NCBI GenBank assembly: GCA_958450365.1 | Contig: CAUEEP010000883.1 | Coordinates: 612,001 to 676,000, forward strand | Source of the DNA: Mesorhabditis belari | Lineage: Eukaryota > Nematoda > Chromadorea > Rhabditida > Rhabditidae | Direction: 5' to 3' | Length of the DNA: 64,000 bases | Shown: positions 11,701 to 23,450 of the stretch, piece by piece | Numbering within the stretch: position 1 is the stretch's first letter | How the letters are laid out: each line of letters starts with the position of its first letter | Position numbers and translations under genes: made by a program | The notes under the pieces: generated by a model | Database searches by the model: none | What the model saw: only the letters and a program-made list of their open reading frames with translations | Told to the model about the DNA's origin: nothing

Positions 11701-14700
11701 CCTGGTGAATCGGCTTTGAAGCGCTTGCATGTCGGTTGCAGAGAAGATTGCTGAAATTTTAAATTTGAGAAAATCTGTAACCAATCTGTAACTGTCCCTA
11801 TGCATCTATATTTCATTTATAAATGAATCAAAGAATTAATTAATCAACTAATTCTCCAAAACCATTCAACCAACAACCTTCAACAAAACTTTCAACTAAA
11901 AAATGAATCTTTTTAGATAGTTGGGCTTAAAATAATTCGATATAAAGTCCGCTTACATATCTTCTAAATGATTGATGTTAGATCTTCTATATATCTTCTA
12001 TATCTTCTTTAATTGAATATCTTTTCATTGCTTTCATTTCCCAGAAACCTGGGGTGTTAGGTCACTCAAAAAAGGGGGAAGAGTAGAGTGGCGATTGACC
12101 CGGCTTGACCCTGGCCCATTCCCTTTGTTTTTGACCTCTAGGAAAAATGGCTATGAGTTATTAGCTGTCTAAACAATTGTCATTTTGGCATTTGGCCATC
12201 GATTGTGAGAAAAACTGGTTCAAAAGGTTGATAAACTTATTGAAAACATTATTGATAAAAATAATGTTTCAAAGAAAGAAAGATAAAGTCGAGAGAGGAG
12301 CTGTTAATCTCGAGCTGATGTGAAATCTGATTTTCCTCTGAAAAAAGACAATTTAAGCTTGCTATCTTCGAATTAAAAAGACAAGTTTCAACTTAACCAG
12401 CAAGGAAATTTGTTTTTTTATTATCAGTAAAGCCTTTATTTGCCATTTTGTCGTTTTGAGACAACTTTAGATACATTTTAATGGTCAATCGCTTGAATTC
12501 ACTAGACTAGATCATTTAGATCAAATTCCATGTCATTTTCAGATTTAGAGTCACAATGCTGTCGTTAAAATAACAAATTTTTGCCGTTTACGTTGAAACT
12601 TGCTATTTTCTCGCTAATTCAGGAAAGCTAGTGCTAAAATAAGAAATTTAAACTTCAATGCTTCAACAATCAAATTTTCGTTTCTAATAATGTCTAATAT
12701 TGTAAGACTAATATTGTAATACTAATATTGTAAACGTAATATAGCAATACGAATACATTGCCAGACACATTTTCTTGTACAATTCTTGCTATTAGATACT
12801 TAACTATAACTAACTATAACTAACTATTGTCAGTTGTCAGTATTAAGGGACTATCAGTTAGTCCCTTAGTATCTTCATAGAAACCCTTGCCAAGTCATCC
12901 AAGCCATCCTTCCCCTTTCCCCAAACGAATCTCGAGGTGGACAGGGGTTACATTGCGCAAGTCGACCTCTAATGTCAGGGACACTCCCTTCTTTTCTTTG
13001 CCGATCACACAAAGACCACATGGGACCGTAAAATAGAACATGGGATGTTTTAACCTTTTTTCTTATCTAGGTCAGCTTATGGGGTTAACTTGTAACTTGT
13101 AACTCATCTAACGAAAGGCCAAACCTTGCAAACCTGTAAGCCAAACAGCTTACAAATTTTCTGGAAAAGAAATTACTTTGTACTTTTGTAATTGCTAGAG
13201 TCAGAGCTAGCTTATGAGAAAAGAAACAACTCAACTAGCCATTGTTCAATTCAAACTGCTTTATAGTTAGTCAAATTGAAACTTCAAATCCTATTCATCC
13301 TCGGAAGACACGCTGTGCATTTTTTTTTGGTTTCAAAAGGTTTCAAAAGTGACCCAGTATTTTCATTTTGAGTTTTCTGAAGATCTTCCGAAATAAAATC
13401 AGAATTACAGCGTTTATGAAACTTAATAAACCCACAAAAAGAATCAAGCAGATCTGCTTGATTCTTTCTTTATGATTGATCAAGCTTAAACCCACAGGGG
13501 ATCATTCTAATTAAGCATACTATACATTTTTGATTTCAAAAATGATTCAGTATTTTGGGTAATAGCAGAATGCCAAAAGAATTCAGGATAAATAAGAAAT
13601 TTACTTGCAATTTCGATTGCCTATGTAGAGTTTTTCTGAAAAAAAAGGCAGCTTTTGATAATTTTATTAGGCTCCTGATCAGAGTTGGTAAAAAAGCCAA
13701 ATTTCTTAGCCAAGTCAAACCAAAGTTAAGGTCTTAGATCAAATCTAACAGTTAGGTTGAAATTGTAGGCCAAGGTCAATTGAAAGTGATTGGCTTTGGC
13801 TTGGCTTGGCTTGGCTTGGCTTGGCTTGGCTTGGCTTGGCTTGGCTTGGCTTGGCTTGGCTTGGCTTGGCTTGGCTTGGCTTGGCTTGGCTTGGCTTGGC
13901 TTGGCTTGGCTTGGCTTGGCTTGGCTTGGCTTGGCTTGGCTTGGCTTGGCTTGGCTTGGCTTGGCTTGGCTTGGCTTGGCTTGGCTTGGCTTGGCTTTGG
14001 CTTGACTTGGCTTGGCTTGGCTTCGCTAGCCTTGACTTTTAACCCTATTCGGATACAGTATGTTTATTAAAAAATTAGAAACAAGTAGAAAATTTAGAAA
14101 AGAACTATATATTGCTTTGCTAAAATTTACAGTTTCAAAAAATAAAACTCTTTAGTTTCAAGATTTTCCAGGAAAAGTGCAGTATCGAAAATTTAATGAG
14201 CGCGCTTTTTCGATTTATTTATTTCTTATTTTTTGTGTAAAAGTTCTTATTTTTTTAAAGTTTCCTCCAAGATTTTCAAAACCCCTTTCCTTTTAAAAAG
14301 GAATTTCCAAGGATAAGGTGAATAAAAGTGTCGCTTTCCTTTCAGAGAAGAAAGAAAAAGAAAAGGGGGATGTGGCCTATTTCTTGAAAAGAAAATGGCT
14401 TTCACTCACCTCAATCCATACTCACATCAAGGAAAAGGGGGAAAAAGGAAAAAAGGAAAAAAAAGAAGAAAAAGAGAAAAAGAAAAGGAGGAGCTCGATT
14501 GCAGATCCCCCTAGAGATCCCTTTGCCTGTTTGTGCGTATCTCTAGTGCCTAGCACCGTCCACCTCCTCAACCCACCCCTCCCCATAGCTCTAGTTCGAT
14601 GTCTTCTGCAAGGATTCTGATAGCAAATTATTAGATTAGCAGATTTTTAGGCTTTAGAAGCTTTAGAAATCTCCCAACCCAACTAGCCTCACCGAAACTG

Positions 14701-16929
14701 AAATAACCCCGTCAAAGTTGAAACAAAGCTTTATAAAGACCCAGGATGGCGTGATTTTCTTAAATTCTTAAATTCTTAAATTGAAAACAATAAATACTTT
14801 AAATTCTCTATTATACCGGCATTATTATAGCATTATTAGCGCTATTAAAGCTCAAAAAAGATATCGAAAGATAGAGCGCCATGTCAGCGCTATTAGAGCT
14901 TAAAAAGGATATCGAAAGATAGAGCGCCATGTTAGCGCTATTAGAGCTCAAAAAGGATATCGAAAAATAGAGCGCCATGCTGGTCTAATAGAGCATTTAC
15001 AATAGCGCAATTTTTTTCTAAAACATATTTGAAAATCCGTCTACTTATGTGGACACTAGTCGATTTTTAGGCTTTAAAGAATTTAAAGTTGAGGGTAGGA
15101 GTTTATTAGACTCAAGTAGACTGAAGAAACTCTAGCAAAGTTGAAACAAAACTTTCCAATGCCTTAAAAATAGGAACAAGATTTAAGAGCCTAATAAAAT
15201 AAGCTTTGAACAAAAAAAAGGGCATGATTCTGGATTCTTTCTGGAAAAAGGCAAAGAGTTAAAGCTTTTTTTAAAGTTTAAAAGCTAAATTTAAACGCTA
15301 AAAGCTAAGGTAAATAAATAGAAAAAGCTTAAAATGTAGCTAATGAAATTTCGTACTAGAAATCGACAACCTCTTGAGTAACTTTAAGATAAAAACATGG
15401 AGAAAATCTGGGTCAAAGTTGGACTATCTATTTGAAAGGGTCGAGCTTTGAACTTTGCTTTGAAAAAGCTTTGAACAAGCTTTGAACAACAAGAAAACAA
15501 GCTTTGAACAAAAAAGGGCATGATTCTGCATTCATTCTGGGCAGAGGGGAAGAGTTAAAGTATTTTTAAAGTTTAAAAGCTAAATTTAAACACTAAAAGC
15601 TAAGGAAAATAAATAGAAAAAGCTTTGAAAAAATTGAAATGAATTTTTTTTGAAAAATAATTGAAAATCCGTCTACTTATGTGGACACTAGTCGATTTTT
15701 AGCCTTTAAAGAATTTAAATGAGGGTAGGAGTTGATTAGACTCAAGTAGACTGAAGAAACTCTGGCAAAGTTGAAACAAAACTTTGCAATGCCTTAAAAA
15801 TATTTGAAAAGTTTAAGATCATTGTCAATCACCACTTTCTGCAGGTCTTCAAATCTTTAAATGTCAAAATTCTCTCCGATTACTCGCCTCAACTCTCTCT
15901 GATCAATATTTTAAAAGATTAAGATTGTAAAAGATTGTTTAAATATCAAAATCCTCTTCGATCACTCACCTCATCAGCTGTAGCGGCAAGCGTGCTCGCG
16001 CACGATCCTTCTTCGTCTTTTTGCTGGATCGAGCGGCGACGACGTAATGTGTAGCGACTGAAAAGTTACAGTAATCCTAAGCATAAAGACTTTAGTATTA
16101 AACTTTCGTATTAAACTTTAGTATTAAAATTTAAAGCTTTTAACCATTAAAGAGTTTATGAATTAGATGTTTACTTGGACTTTTTGAGTGAATCAATAAA
16201 TATAAAATTTTAGAGTTTCAAAATTTTTAACTTGAGAGAGTTCAGTCGTTTGTCAATCACCATTGTCTGCAGTTTTCAAATATTTGCATTTATCTACAAT
16301 CTCTACAGAAGTCTACAATATCTACAGAAGTCTACAATCTCTAGAGAAGTCTACAATATCTACAGAACTCTACAATCTCTACAGAAGTCTACAATCTCTA
16401 CAGAAGTCTACAATCTCTACAGAAGTCTACAATCTCTACAGAAGTCTACAATCTCTACAGAGGTCTACAATCTCTACAGAAGTCTACAATCTCTACAGAA
16501 GTCTACAACTTCTACAGAAATCTACAATATCTACAGAAGTCTACAATATCTACAGAAGTCTACAATTTCTAGAATTCTACCGTAACTGCAACACTTGAAC
16601 CAGAATTAGTTAAGGATTTCGAAATTAAATCAAAAAAGGTCATTATTGTCTAAGGTCGATGATCCTTATTATTAAATATTTTGAAACATGATTTTTTTCA
16701 TTTAAAAAAATTTTTTTTTATTAAATTAAAAAATTTAATTACAAATCTTCTATAAAATTGCTAGTTTAGAGGAAAGGAAATTTGGTTTTTAAATTCAAAA
16801 CCTTCTCAAAGTGATGGGACTGTTTGTAGTTGATGTCTCTTTTGATGTTGTTCCAATGAAAGCCGTTGCTTCCAGCGAAGACGATGAAGAGGAAGAAGAG
16901 CAGGATTTTATCGATTTTAGAGGCGTTTC
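2767..16929 (-). CDS. FBXO11: F-box only protein 11 / DRE-1 orthologue, 13 exons, 3' end missing
   Basis: Substrate receptor of an SCF (Skp1-Cullin-F-box) ubiquitin ligase; the C. elegans orthologue is dre-1. Exons on the minus strand, in order: 16802-16929, 15970-16057, 11686-11750, 9384-9468, 8737-8825, 7435-7564, 7022-7119, 6466-6572, 5880-5988, 5075-5147, 4059-4160, 2947-3021, 2767-2882. Together they are 1265 nt and keep one open frame with GT-AG borders. Order: Ser-rich leader, basic motif RYTLRRRR, F-box starting LPEELLTK with VSRRYYRVANDINTW, linker WKESFKQL, then parallel beta-helix repeats including DAYVGYMTIKFNP, CIINSTSTVGAAVCV, NVGVYITEYAQGTFE and LAGVWVKNYANPFF. These match FBXO11 in order and spacing. 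The remaining helix repeats and the C-terminal UBR-type zinc finger are not seen; they lie left of the window or are lost. Introns are inflated by transposons and satellites. Confidence 0.93.
3060..3910. repeat. Repeat cluster in the FBXO11 intron 3022-4058
   Basis: At least three copies of the CGCCATAACTTTCTTCTAAG...TTTTGGTGCCATTTTG module (3120, 3605, 3810), shared with 8880-9235, plus a short GTCGGACGTCC array at 3240-3335. No exon is seen here apart from the flanking ones. Confidence 0.7.
3238..3335. repeat. Tandem ~20-bp repeat TCTCTGAGTCGGACGTCCA
   Basis: About four units; GGACGTCC is itself palindromic. Flanked by inverted GAGAATGATCATTCTCC / GGAGAATGAATCTCC. Confidence 0.8.
4695..4920. 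repeat. Foldback/MITE family A (TACCGTATTTTCTCTAATAG)
   Basis: CCGTATTTGCTCTAATAGTA at the left and TACTATTAGAGAAAATACG at the right, with body TTTTCCGACCCCACATCGAT. It lies in an FBXO11 intron. Confidence 0.75.
5276..5774. repeat. Long foldback element, CCGTAAATACTCTAATAGAAG family
   Basis: Arms of roughly 200 bp meet near 5490-5520 (TTTTCAATCATTTTTTCTAA type). The outer part TGCTTCTATTAGAG is tandemly repeated at the right border. Relative at 23451-23822. It lies between FBXO11 exons 5147 and 5880. Confidence 0.75.
7617..7652. repeat. Short TTGGC array with shared 3' flank
   Basis: About six TTGGC units followed by CCCTATTCGGATACAGTATG and 150 bp that recur after the long array at 13797-14022. 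Confidence 0.85.
8232..8662. repeat. ~20-bp minisatellite TCTATTTTAAACAGTCTAGT
   Basis: About 21 units with ACTCTAGTT and AGTCTACTT variants, in the FBXO11 intron between F-box exon and linker exon. Confidence 0.9.
8880..9235. repeat. Dispersed repeat with a foldback core
   Basis: CGCCATAAATTTCTTCTAAA at 8941 is inverted at about 9035-9062, and the right part (GGTAGGCTAGTTTCCGCAAC, AGTATAACTT) matches 3390-3485. Lies between F-box exons. Confidence 0.65.
10966..11168. repeat. TIR element with ~42-bp ends
   Basis: GTTAACCTATAAGCAGTACT... at 10968 and its inverse ending ACTGCTTATAGGTTAACTTT at 11168. About 200 bp, no coding capacity, in an FBXO11 intron. Confidence 0.7.
11388..11580. repeat. 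Three ~60-bp tandem units
   Basis: Unit AAGAATAAGTTTCAAGTTTA...CAATATTAGTCCCTCTTAAG, nearly identical, in an FBXO11 intron. Confidence 0.85.
13438..13467. repeat. 30-bp perfect palindrome centred on AGATCT
   Basis: AAAGAATCAAGCAGA followed by its exact reverse complement; no spacer. Confidence 0.85.
13797..14022. repeat. Long TTGGC pentanucleotide array
   Basis: About 43 nearly perfect units. Open in several frames (AWLGL repeats) because the unit has no stop; not a gene. The 170-bp 3' flank is shared with 7652-7825. Confidence 0.9.
14825..14985. repeat. Three ~60-bp units with CGCTATTAGAGCTCAAAAAG
   Basis: Unit ends ATAGAGCGCCATG. Intron of the FBXO11-like gene. 11751-15969 otherwise holds AT-rich sequence with duplicated segments (15040-15130 versus 15660-15800) and no exon. 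Confidence 0.8.
16285..16566. repeat. 16-bp minisatellite TCTACAGAAGTCTACA
   Basis: About 17 units between the two first firm FBXO11 exons. Two long plus-strand frames (YRSLQSLQK) are repeat artefacts. Confidence 0.9.
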
Positions 16930-17010
16930 CTGAAAATGAAAAGTAATGTTTCGAATTTGGGTGTAATGTTTCGCGGTAGTAATGTCTAATAATGAAAAAG
17001 CATGTTTCAA
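16802..17010 (-). CDS. Possible alternative first exon of the FBXO11-like gene
   Basis: The first firm exon (16802-16929) starts after a good acceptor, CATTTTCAG. If that acceptor is not used, the same frame continues upstream to an ATG at 17010, adding about 27 residues before the run of eight serines. Both readings are possible. The extension has no recognisable domain. Transcript data would decide between this start and an upstream spliced leader exon. Confidence 0.3.
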
Positions 17011-17611
17011 ATCTTGTTCCTATTTTTAAGGCATTGGAAACTTTTGTTTCAACTTTGCTAGAGTTTCTTCAGTCTATTTGAGTCTAATAAACTCCTATCC
17101 TAATGTTTCATAGGCAAATCTTCTATATATCTTCTATATCTTCTTTAATTGAATATCTTTTCATTGTTTTCATTTCCCAGAAACCTGGGGTGTTAGTTGT
17201 TTAAATCACAAATTGTTTAGAAACTTGTCAACTTCGAATTGAAGTATTTCCCTTATCTGATTTACCATTTATTTACTTTGTTTACTTTGTTTTTACTTTG
17301 TTTACCCCGGAATTTATCCATTTACCGCCTTATTTCCTTAGGACTCGCAGAAGTGAGCAATGAAAGCAAAGCAAAGCAATGAAAGCAAAGCAAAGCAATG
17401 AAAGCCCCCCTTGTTGGCAATTAATGTTTCAAAGGGTTCAACTTTAGCTTTGAACTGGTTATGTTAATAAATCGTAGTGATTTTCTTGGTTAGCTTTGCC
17501 ATTTACACAAAAGAAGTGTGTTTGTTGTTACACAAACACATTTGTGTATCAATTACCCACCCCAAGAAGCTCTATGAGTGAGAAAAATAGTACTCAATAG
17601 ACATCGGCACT

Positions 17612-17965
17612 ATAAACTACAAAAATGATCAACTGTCCATTCCAAACGCTTCTAATTTGCTTGAAATCTATCGGATTTGCATGATCTATAGCTCAAAAGA
17701 TAGAGAATTTCTAGAGCTTTCGAATGGACTAAAGCACATTTAAAAATAATAATGCTAAATGAAGTTACAGTGGTTTGACTTGAAACGGATCGTACTCGCG
17801 CGGAGTCGAAGTGATCGAGTCAGGTTACAAACTACAAACGAGTCGGTAGAGACTACTTTTGAATAGTGCATTGGAAAGCTCTTGAAATTCTCTATCTTTT
17901 GAGCTATAGATCATGTCAATCCGATAGCTTTGAAGCAGGCTAGAAGCGTTTGTAGTTTGTAGTCT
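17612..17965. repeat. Foldback element with ~85-bp arms
   Basis: GATCTATAGCTCAAAAGATA in the left arm is inverted as TATCTTTTGAGCTATAGATC in the right arm. The outer part includes AACGCTTCTAAT / GGCTAGAAGCGTTT. Confidence 0.65.
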
Positions 17966-18032
17966 CCATGCCAATGTTTCAGTTTTCAACATCATACTCG
18001 AGTTGATTTTTCCAATTAATCACATTGGGAAA

Positions 18033-18120
18033 TACTTTGGTTAACTTTGGTTAACTTTAGCTAACTTTGGCTAACTTTAGCTAACTTTGGTTAACTTTAG
18101 CTAACTTTAGCTAACTTTGG
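18033..18120. repeat. TTAACTTTGGC/TAGC tandem array
   Basis: About eight 11-bp units of the type TAACTTTGGTT or TAACTTTAGC. Confidence 0.8.
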
Positions 18121-18307
18121 CATTTATTTGCAATCACTTTTACACTACCCATCCCATTCTCATCTCATTCCCGATTCACGTTGAAACTCACATTATTCGC
18201 CCCTCCTTCTTCGACATTTTCATATTTCGGACTCGGTCGATCATCCATACTCATCTCCTCATCCTCCATTTGAGATCTAACTGGAAATTCGAAAATAAAT
18301 CACATAT

Positions 18308-18541
18308 ACACTACTGGACAATGAAATATCATATTTGAAAAAAGATCGTCACTTTCGCGCGTCTGTAGCTCCCTTGTCTTTACCGTATTTCTAAATATTA
18401 ATATTACCATCGTGTAGCCCTTGAAAAGAGCTTTCAGAAAATGTATAACACTAATAGTTTAAACTCAAAGACACGGGAGTTACAGACGCGCGAAAGTGAC
18501 GATCTTTTTTCAAATATCATATTTCATTGTCCAGTACTGTA
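18308..18541. repeat. Foldback family D (TACTGGACAATGAAATAT)
   Basis: Inverted ends around CTACTGGACAATGAAATATC and ATATTTCATTGTCCAGTACT, with a long inner arm TCGTCACTTTCGCGCGTCTG. Second copy at 48761-48995. Confidence 0.8.
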
Positions 18542-18595
18542 TAACTGTTGATACTAATATCAACTACTAATTTTCAATTCCACCAACTTGTTTAC

Positions 18596-18658
18596 CTGAA
18601 ATCTTTTGAGAGCTTCTGCGAATCGATTTAAACAAAGATGCAAAGAAAGCTCAAAAAT
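18596..18658 (-). CDS. Candidate upstream exon of the FBXO11-like gene
   Basis: A 63-nt minus-strand interval with acceptor TTTTCAG and donor CAG|GTAAAC, open in phase 0 at both ends. It would therefore splice cleanly to the exon ending at 16929. It encodes 21 residues including LNRFAEALKRF. It has no methionine and no homology I recognise, and FBXO11 N-termini vary, so only splice grammar and phase support it. Confidence 0.25.
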
Positions 18659-18792
18659 CTGAAAATCATTTTGCTTTAATTTTAATAGCTGAGAATTTTT
18701 TGAGAAAATGGAGAACATAATTTATCATTTAAAAAAAAGAGAAACTGAGTAAGTTGAAAGGAAATTAGTTTAAGCAAGGACACAGAAATAAA

Positions 18793-18852
18793 TTTGCTCA
18801 AAAGCTAAGCTGTTTAATTGTTTTTATTAAACAGCTTAGCTTTTGAGCAAAA
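18793..18852. repeat. Near-perfect hairpin, 26-bp arms
   Basis: TTTGCTCAAAAGCTAAGCTG..., loop TGTTTTT, then the inverse ...CAGCTTAGCTTTTGAGCAAA. Confidence 0.8.
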
Positions 18853-19109
18853 TTGAAACATCAACTCTTTGACAGAATTGAAATTGGTGGGTTTCTCTCT
18901 TTTTCAACAACAAAATGCTTTATAAATATGATAAAACTGTAAAAAACTGTTGAAACTTCAAGTTTTTGCAAAACAATTCGAGTTATTCAAAAAGAAAGAG
19001 AGATGCTGAAAATATTGAAACATTGACTTTTTCAACATAAACAAAACGCTTAAAAGCCGAAGAATAAGATGTTAAAACGCGGAAAAACTTGTGAATAGTG
19101 TGAATAACA

Positions 19110-19378
19110 TACCGTAAATAATGTAATAGTACCCCACCCCCCTCGTACAGTCGCGTAGTCGCAAAAGTTTTTTAGTATTTCATTTTTTTCAAAGCGCCCG
19201 TACTTTCAAAAAATGCGTCTTTGGTATCAAAAAATAGCTGAAATTCAGGGCTATTTTTTGATACCTAAGCGCGCATTGTAGCATAAACCAGTGTCGAGAA
19301 AAACTTGTTCAAAGCTAGACTACGCAACGCTCCGCACCGTCATTATGGGGGTGGGGTGCTATTACAGTATTTACGGTA
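19110..19378. repeat. Foldback family C (TACCGTAAATA.TGTAATAGTACCCC)
   Basis: Inverted ends TACCGTAAATAATGTAATAG and CTATTACAGTATTTACGGTA, about 269 bp. Inner palindrome CTGAAATTCAGGGCTATTTT. Confidence 0.8.
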
Positions 19379-20368
19379 TGTATAACTTTTGGTTATACAT
19401 ATTTTTCAAAATTTTGCTTTAAATCGTGTTTCAAAATGCGCAACCTTAATGGAGAATACCCTGGGTAATTTTGCAGCGTTTAGGCTCTTGCTCAGCCTCA
19501 TCTATTGATAGTGGATGTCGTCAAATGTCGATTGCTGTTAGGACCATGATCTGTCATAGCTTTGCTCCCTGGTTTGACTGACCCTGTCCCCGGCTGATCC
19601 AAAGTCAAACCTAAGCCTAAGCCAAACATTGATCACCCACTATGCCAGCTTTTTTTGACGATCTATTGACGATTCAATCAAAATCATTTTTATATGTGCA
19701 AACATAGAATTTCATCTAGTTCCTAAAAAAACAAACAACTAGCAAAAATTTTAAAGTTAAAAGAAGTTATTCCCCAAAGGTTGCGAATTTTGGAGTGAAA
19801 CTAGTAGATTTTGTTGGATCGAAGTTTGAAGCCGCGCTCAGGATTCTGACCATGTCACGACCCTGGATTCTACCAAACTTTGAAACATCATTTTTTTGAA
19901 TGAACAAAAAACCAATTGGCTTACAGCTTCGATCTGTTTACAGGACTTATTAAGCTTTAGAAATATTCAGCTAATAAGAAAAGTTGAAACATTGATTTCT
20001 CGAACGGAACCAAAGAAACCAAATTCGTCTAGGAAAGATTTTTCGTTTGGTTGGAAGGGGATTTGAGGAGAAAAGGGGAAAACAAGGCGCAGACAGACAA
20101 ACTAAGCGAATGACACAGAAATAGATGGGGAAGAGGTTGTGGAGAATGCGGAGGAATGAGAGAAAACGATTGGGAGACAACGACCGACTGGGGGAGGGGA
20201 AGGGTGCTTGAATGGATATCGAATGTGAAGGGGGAAAGCTCTGAGACTGGCACGTAGCCCTTTCTGGATTGGCTTTTCTGCTGATCCTTAGATAAAACAC
20301 ATGAAAACATGTGAGCTGAAAGAAGCGATCTGTGAGATGCTTATCGGACATTTGATACGCGCCCCGTT

Positions 20369-20536
20369 ATTGGCAATCTAACTTTGAGCTCAAATAACTT
20401 CGTGTTGGGCTGTTCAATTTCAATATTCTTGATATAATTAGACTTGCCAAGTCTTTCTCCGTCGATTGGTACAAAAACTATCAAAATTGGACAGTTTGAC
20501 ACGAAGATATTTGAGCTTAAAGTTGGATTGCCAAGC
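20369..20536. repeat. Short TIR element with ~47-bp diverged ends
   Basis: TTGGCAATCTAACTTTGAGC at the left and TTAAAGTTGGATTGCCAAGC inverted at the right. Confidence 0.6.
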
Positions 20537-21314
20537 AACTCGATTTTCTCAAGACTTGCTTGATCAATTTAGCCCTATTTGGTTTCATTATATAGCTTAG
20601 CATTCTCTCTATCAAAATATAGAAAAAGAAAACAAAAAGATCAACTCTGAGCAAAGATAGGAGTCATTGCAGCAGCGCTTACCATTCAAAATACTCGAAA
20701 ACCCGAACTCGTACATTGAAATTAGCCGGACGACTAGTAAAAATTGAAATCTTTAAAATGTGATTATAAATTAAAAGATATTCAGCTAGCTTTTAGTCTT
20801 GCAGAAGTCTAAAAATGTCAATATACTTTAAAAATTGGATTCAAGAAGTCGGAAGTCGTTCTTCTTGTGCACCGGAAAATCGATTAGTGGGCGCTGACAA
20901 GGAGCTGAGGCTGAGGAGGGATTTTTGGCCTATTTGCTCAAAAATATTCTAGTTTTTTTAAAAATGACTCTGCTTCTGAAAAGTTAGTTAAGAAGAAAAA
21001 TGAAATAAACTGAAGGCAGAACAGGCATGAAAAAGAAAGAGAACAAAGGAAGAGTTATGAATTTCAATGATTTCAAAAAGATTTATTGAAATTAAAAATA
21101 AAAATAAAAGAATTTTGATATCTACTTATTCATCATTATTCTGATTTAACAATGGTAAATAGACATTTTGATTTATCTATGAGAAAGTTAGTTGTTGAAA
21201 GTTGAAAGTTAGTTATGAAATTTAAGAGTTAGTTTTGCTTGAGTTTGTTCCTATAGAGGGCTTCTATTAGAGTATTTACGGTAAGTCTAAAGTTGAAAGT
21301 TTCATGTTGAAATA

Positions 21315-21850
21315 TTGGGTTGGTGAATTGAAAACTGCGGGCTATTGTCATATGTGACAGTTTGAGGACTTTCTTCAAAAGAAACCCATTTTGGTGTCAA
21401 TGGAAAAGTTGTAGAGAATCAAAAATCAAGCTTATATCCAAATTTTCAGCACGATTCAAAAACTGGTTTTCAAGAAATGCCAAATTTACGAAACTTTCAC
21501 AAAACTTGCATTTTAAGCGAAACTACTAAGTGTATCTTTTTGGAAATTTGGCTATAAGCCTAATTTTTGATTCTCTGCAACTTTTCTATTGACACCAAAA
21601 TGGGTTTCTTTTGAAGAAAGTGCTCAAACTGGGACATTCCTTCATTTTTGAGTCTCCAGTCCTCCATTTTTGAGTCTCACACTTGTCTCACACACAAACC
21701 AAAATCCTACCACGAAAGAGGAATCCGCAAATTGCCTGTAAAATGGGCAGAAGTCGTCAATAATAATGGAAATTATTTGGAATGAATTCATGGTTTTATG
21801 TTGAATAAATTTTAGTTCAAAGTCCCGCAGTTTTCAATTCACCAACCCAA
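21315..21850. mobile_element. Mariner-type element with TTGGGTTGGTGAATTG ends
   Basis: Full-length non-autonomous copy (536 bp), flanked by TA. The right part encodes a mariner C-terminal piece on the plus strand (YYERGIRKLPVKWAEV..NNGNY), like the end of mariner transposases. An inverted inner segment around CCATTTTGGTGTCAAT makes it partly foldback. Confidence 0.85.
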
Positions 21851-23305
21851 TAGTTTACTTAATGCTTGAAAGAAAATAGTGTTAAGCTCTTCCCTATGGG
21901 TCGAATGTAAAGGGGAATAAGACGAGAAAAAGGATAAATAAATAACATATAAATGATAATAAAAGGATTAATATCTACCCAAGGTATGTGTCATTATTTT
22001 GGTCTAACAATGGTAATTCTATTTGCTTCATAGACTAGTTTACTTCATACTAGGAATGTTTAAAAATGAAGCTTCAAAAAGGAAGAAGATGAGGAAGAAG
22101 TAGCGGTTTGAAAAAGCTCGGCATTAAGGGAAGAGTGTTGCGTGCAATAGCCTGGTATCAAGGCAGAAGCTCAGGTGGCAAGGGTATGCGATTAGGTAGA
22201 TCAATTCACTAAAAGACCAGGTTTATGTATCCAAAAATGATAGTAAAATAATCCAGTGAACCATAGAATTGTGCTTGACTATCACAAGGAATACAAAGGA
22301 AGAAGAAGACGAAGATGAGGAAGAAGAAGAAGATGAGGAAGAAGATGGAGATGAGGAAGAAGTAGCGGTTTGAAAAAGCTCGGCATTAAGGGAAGAGTGT
22401 TGCGTGCAATACAACACTGATCACTCAGCAAAAATGATCATTTCACTAATTAAAGAATTTATAAGAATCCAGTAAACCGATCGACTGTGCTTGACCACCA
22501 AAAGAAATACAAAAGCAAGACGATGCAGTTGAAGAAGTGGTGGATAGGAAAAAGGGGAAGACAGTGCTAGCCGGTGTCTCCACACACTTCGATAGGTGAA
22601 GAGGAGGAAAAAGAGGATGGACGGCCTAAATCAAGACAAGAAAGAGGTGAGGGGAAATTGGGGGAATGGTTGGGGGATACTGAAGGGGTAAGGATTGGAG
22701 AGAGGGTCCGAAAGGAGGAAACCGTCGAGGAGAATCAGGCCGCCCCCCTTTTCGGCCTCTCTTTCCCAGTAAATCCTTGTCTTTTTCAACTCTCGAATAG
22801 TTCTATCTCTTCCATTTTGATATCTCTGAATCTCTATGGTTTTACTGGACTCTAGCCTACTGCCTAACCCTGAATCTCTGCGCTGAGCTTGACTCTACTC
22901 CTCTTCTCCACCTCTCTTTGTCCTGATGTCTAAATTTTCGTTTTCTAAGATCCCTTCTTTCTTTAGAATCTTTAGATCTCTCGCTTTTCTATATTTAGAC
23001 CTAATACTTAGCACTTCTCTAGCCAACTCTCCTAAAAGTCTTACTATTCTCAAGACTTTGTCGTGTCTAACCTGCATCTCTCTGCTTCTACCCTCACCCC
23101 AAGTCTCCACACAATCTCTCATCCATCTTCACTCCATGCATACCCATCTTCTCTCCCATCTCTTCCATTCCACTTCTCTCTTTCTCCTCTACAATCCAAT
23201 CTCCTCACCCACTCGACCCTTTCTCTTCTCCTCTTCTCCTCTTCACCCCCCTTTCCCCGTCGATTGATTCACCCGCACGCCACGCTTTGACGCCCGGCGA
23301 GGAAA

Positions 23306-23404
23306 ATAATTAACTGGAGAAAGAGAAAGAGAAGAGAAAGAGAAAGAGAAGAGAAGAAGAGAGAAAGAGAAAAGAGAAAGAGAAAGAAAGAGAAAGAGAT
23401 GAAA
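23306..23404. repeat. Purine tract (GAAA/GAGA)n
   Basis: About 100 bp of almost uninterrupted purines on the plus strand. Its left neighbour, 22860-23290, is pyrimidine-rich. Confidence 0.8.
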
Positions 23405-23450
23405 GAAAGACTAGTGAGATTGGTTACTTAATCGAAAAGTTTAAACTTAC

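Noticed and set aside
13780..14070. Three overlapping plus-strand frames of AWLGL repeats
   Set aside because: Translation of the TTGGC array; a stop-free pentamer is open in all frames. Intron of the minus-strand FBXO11-like gene.
16232..16598. Two 110-117 residue repetitive frames (YRSLQSLQK)
   Set aside because: Product of the 16-bp minisatellite; no splice or start context and opposite to the gene.
19971..20351. 126-codon minus-strand frame, Ser/Pro/Leu-rich
   Set aside because: Low-complexity pyrimidine-rich strand; no splice partner in phase with the FBXO11 exons was found. Could at most be leader sequence.
22574..23290. Ser/Pro/Leu-rich open frames on both strands
   Set aside because: Compositional effect of long purine/pyrimidine tracts.
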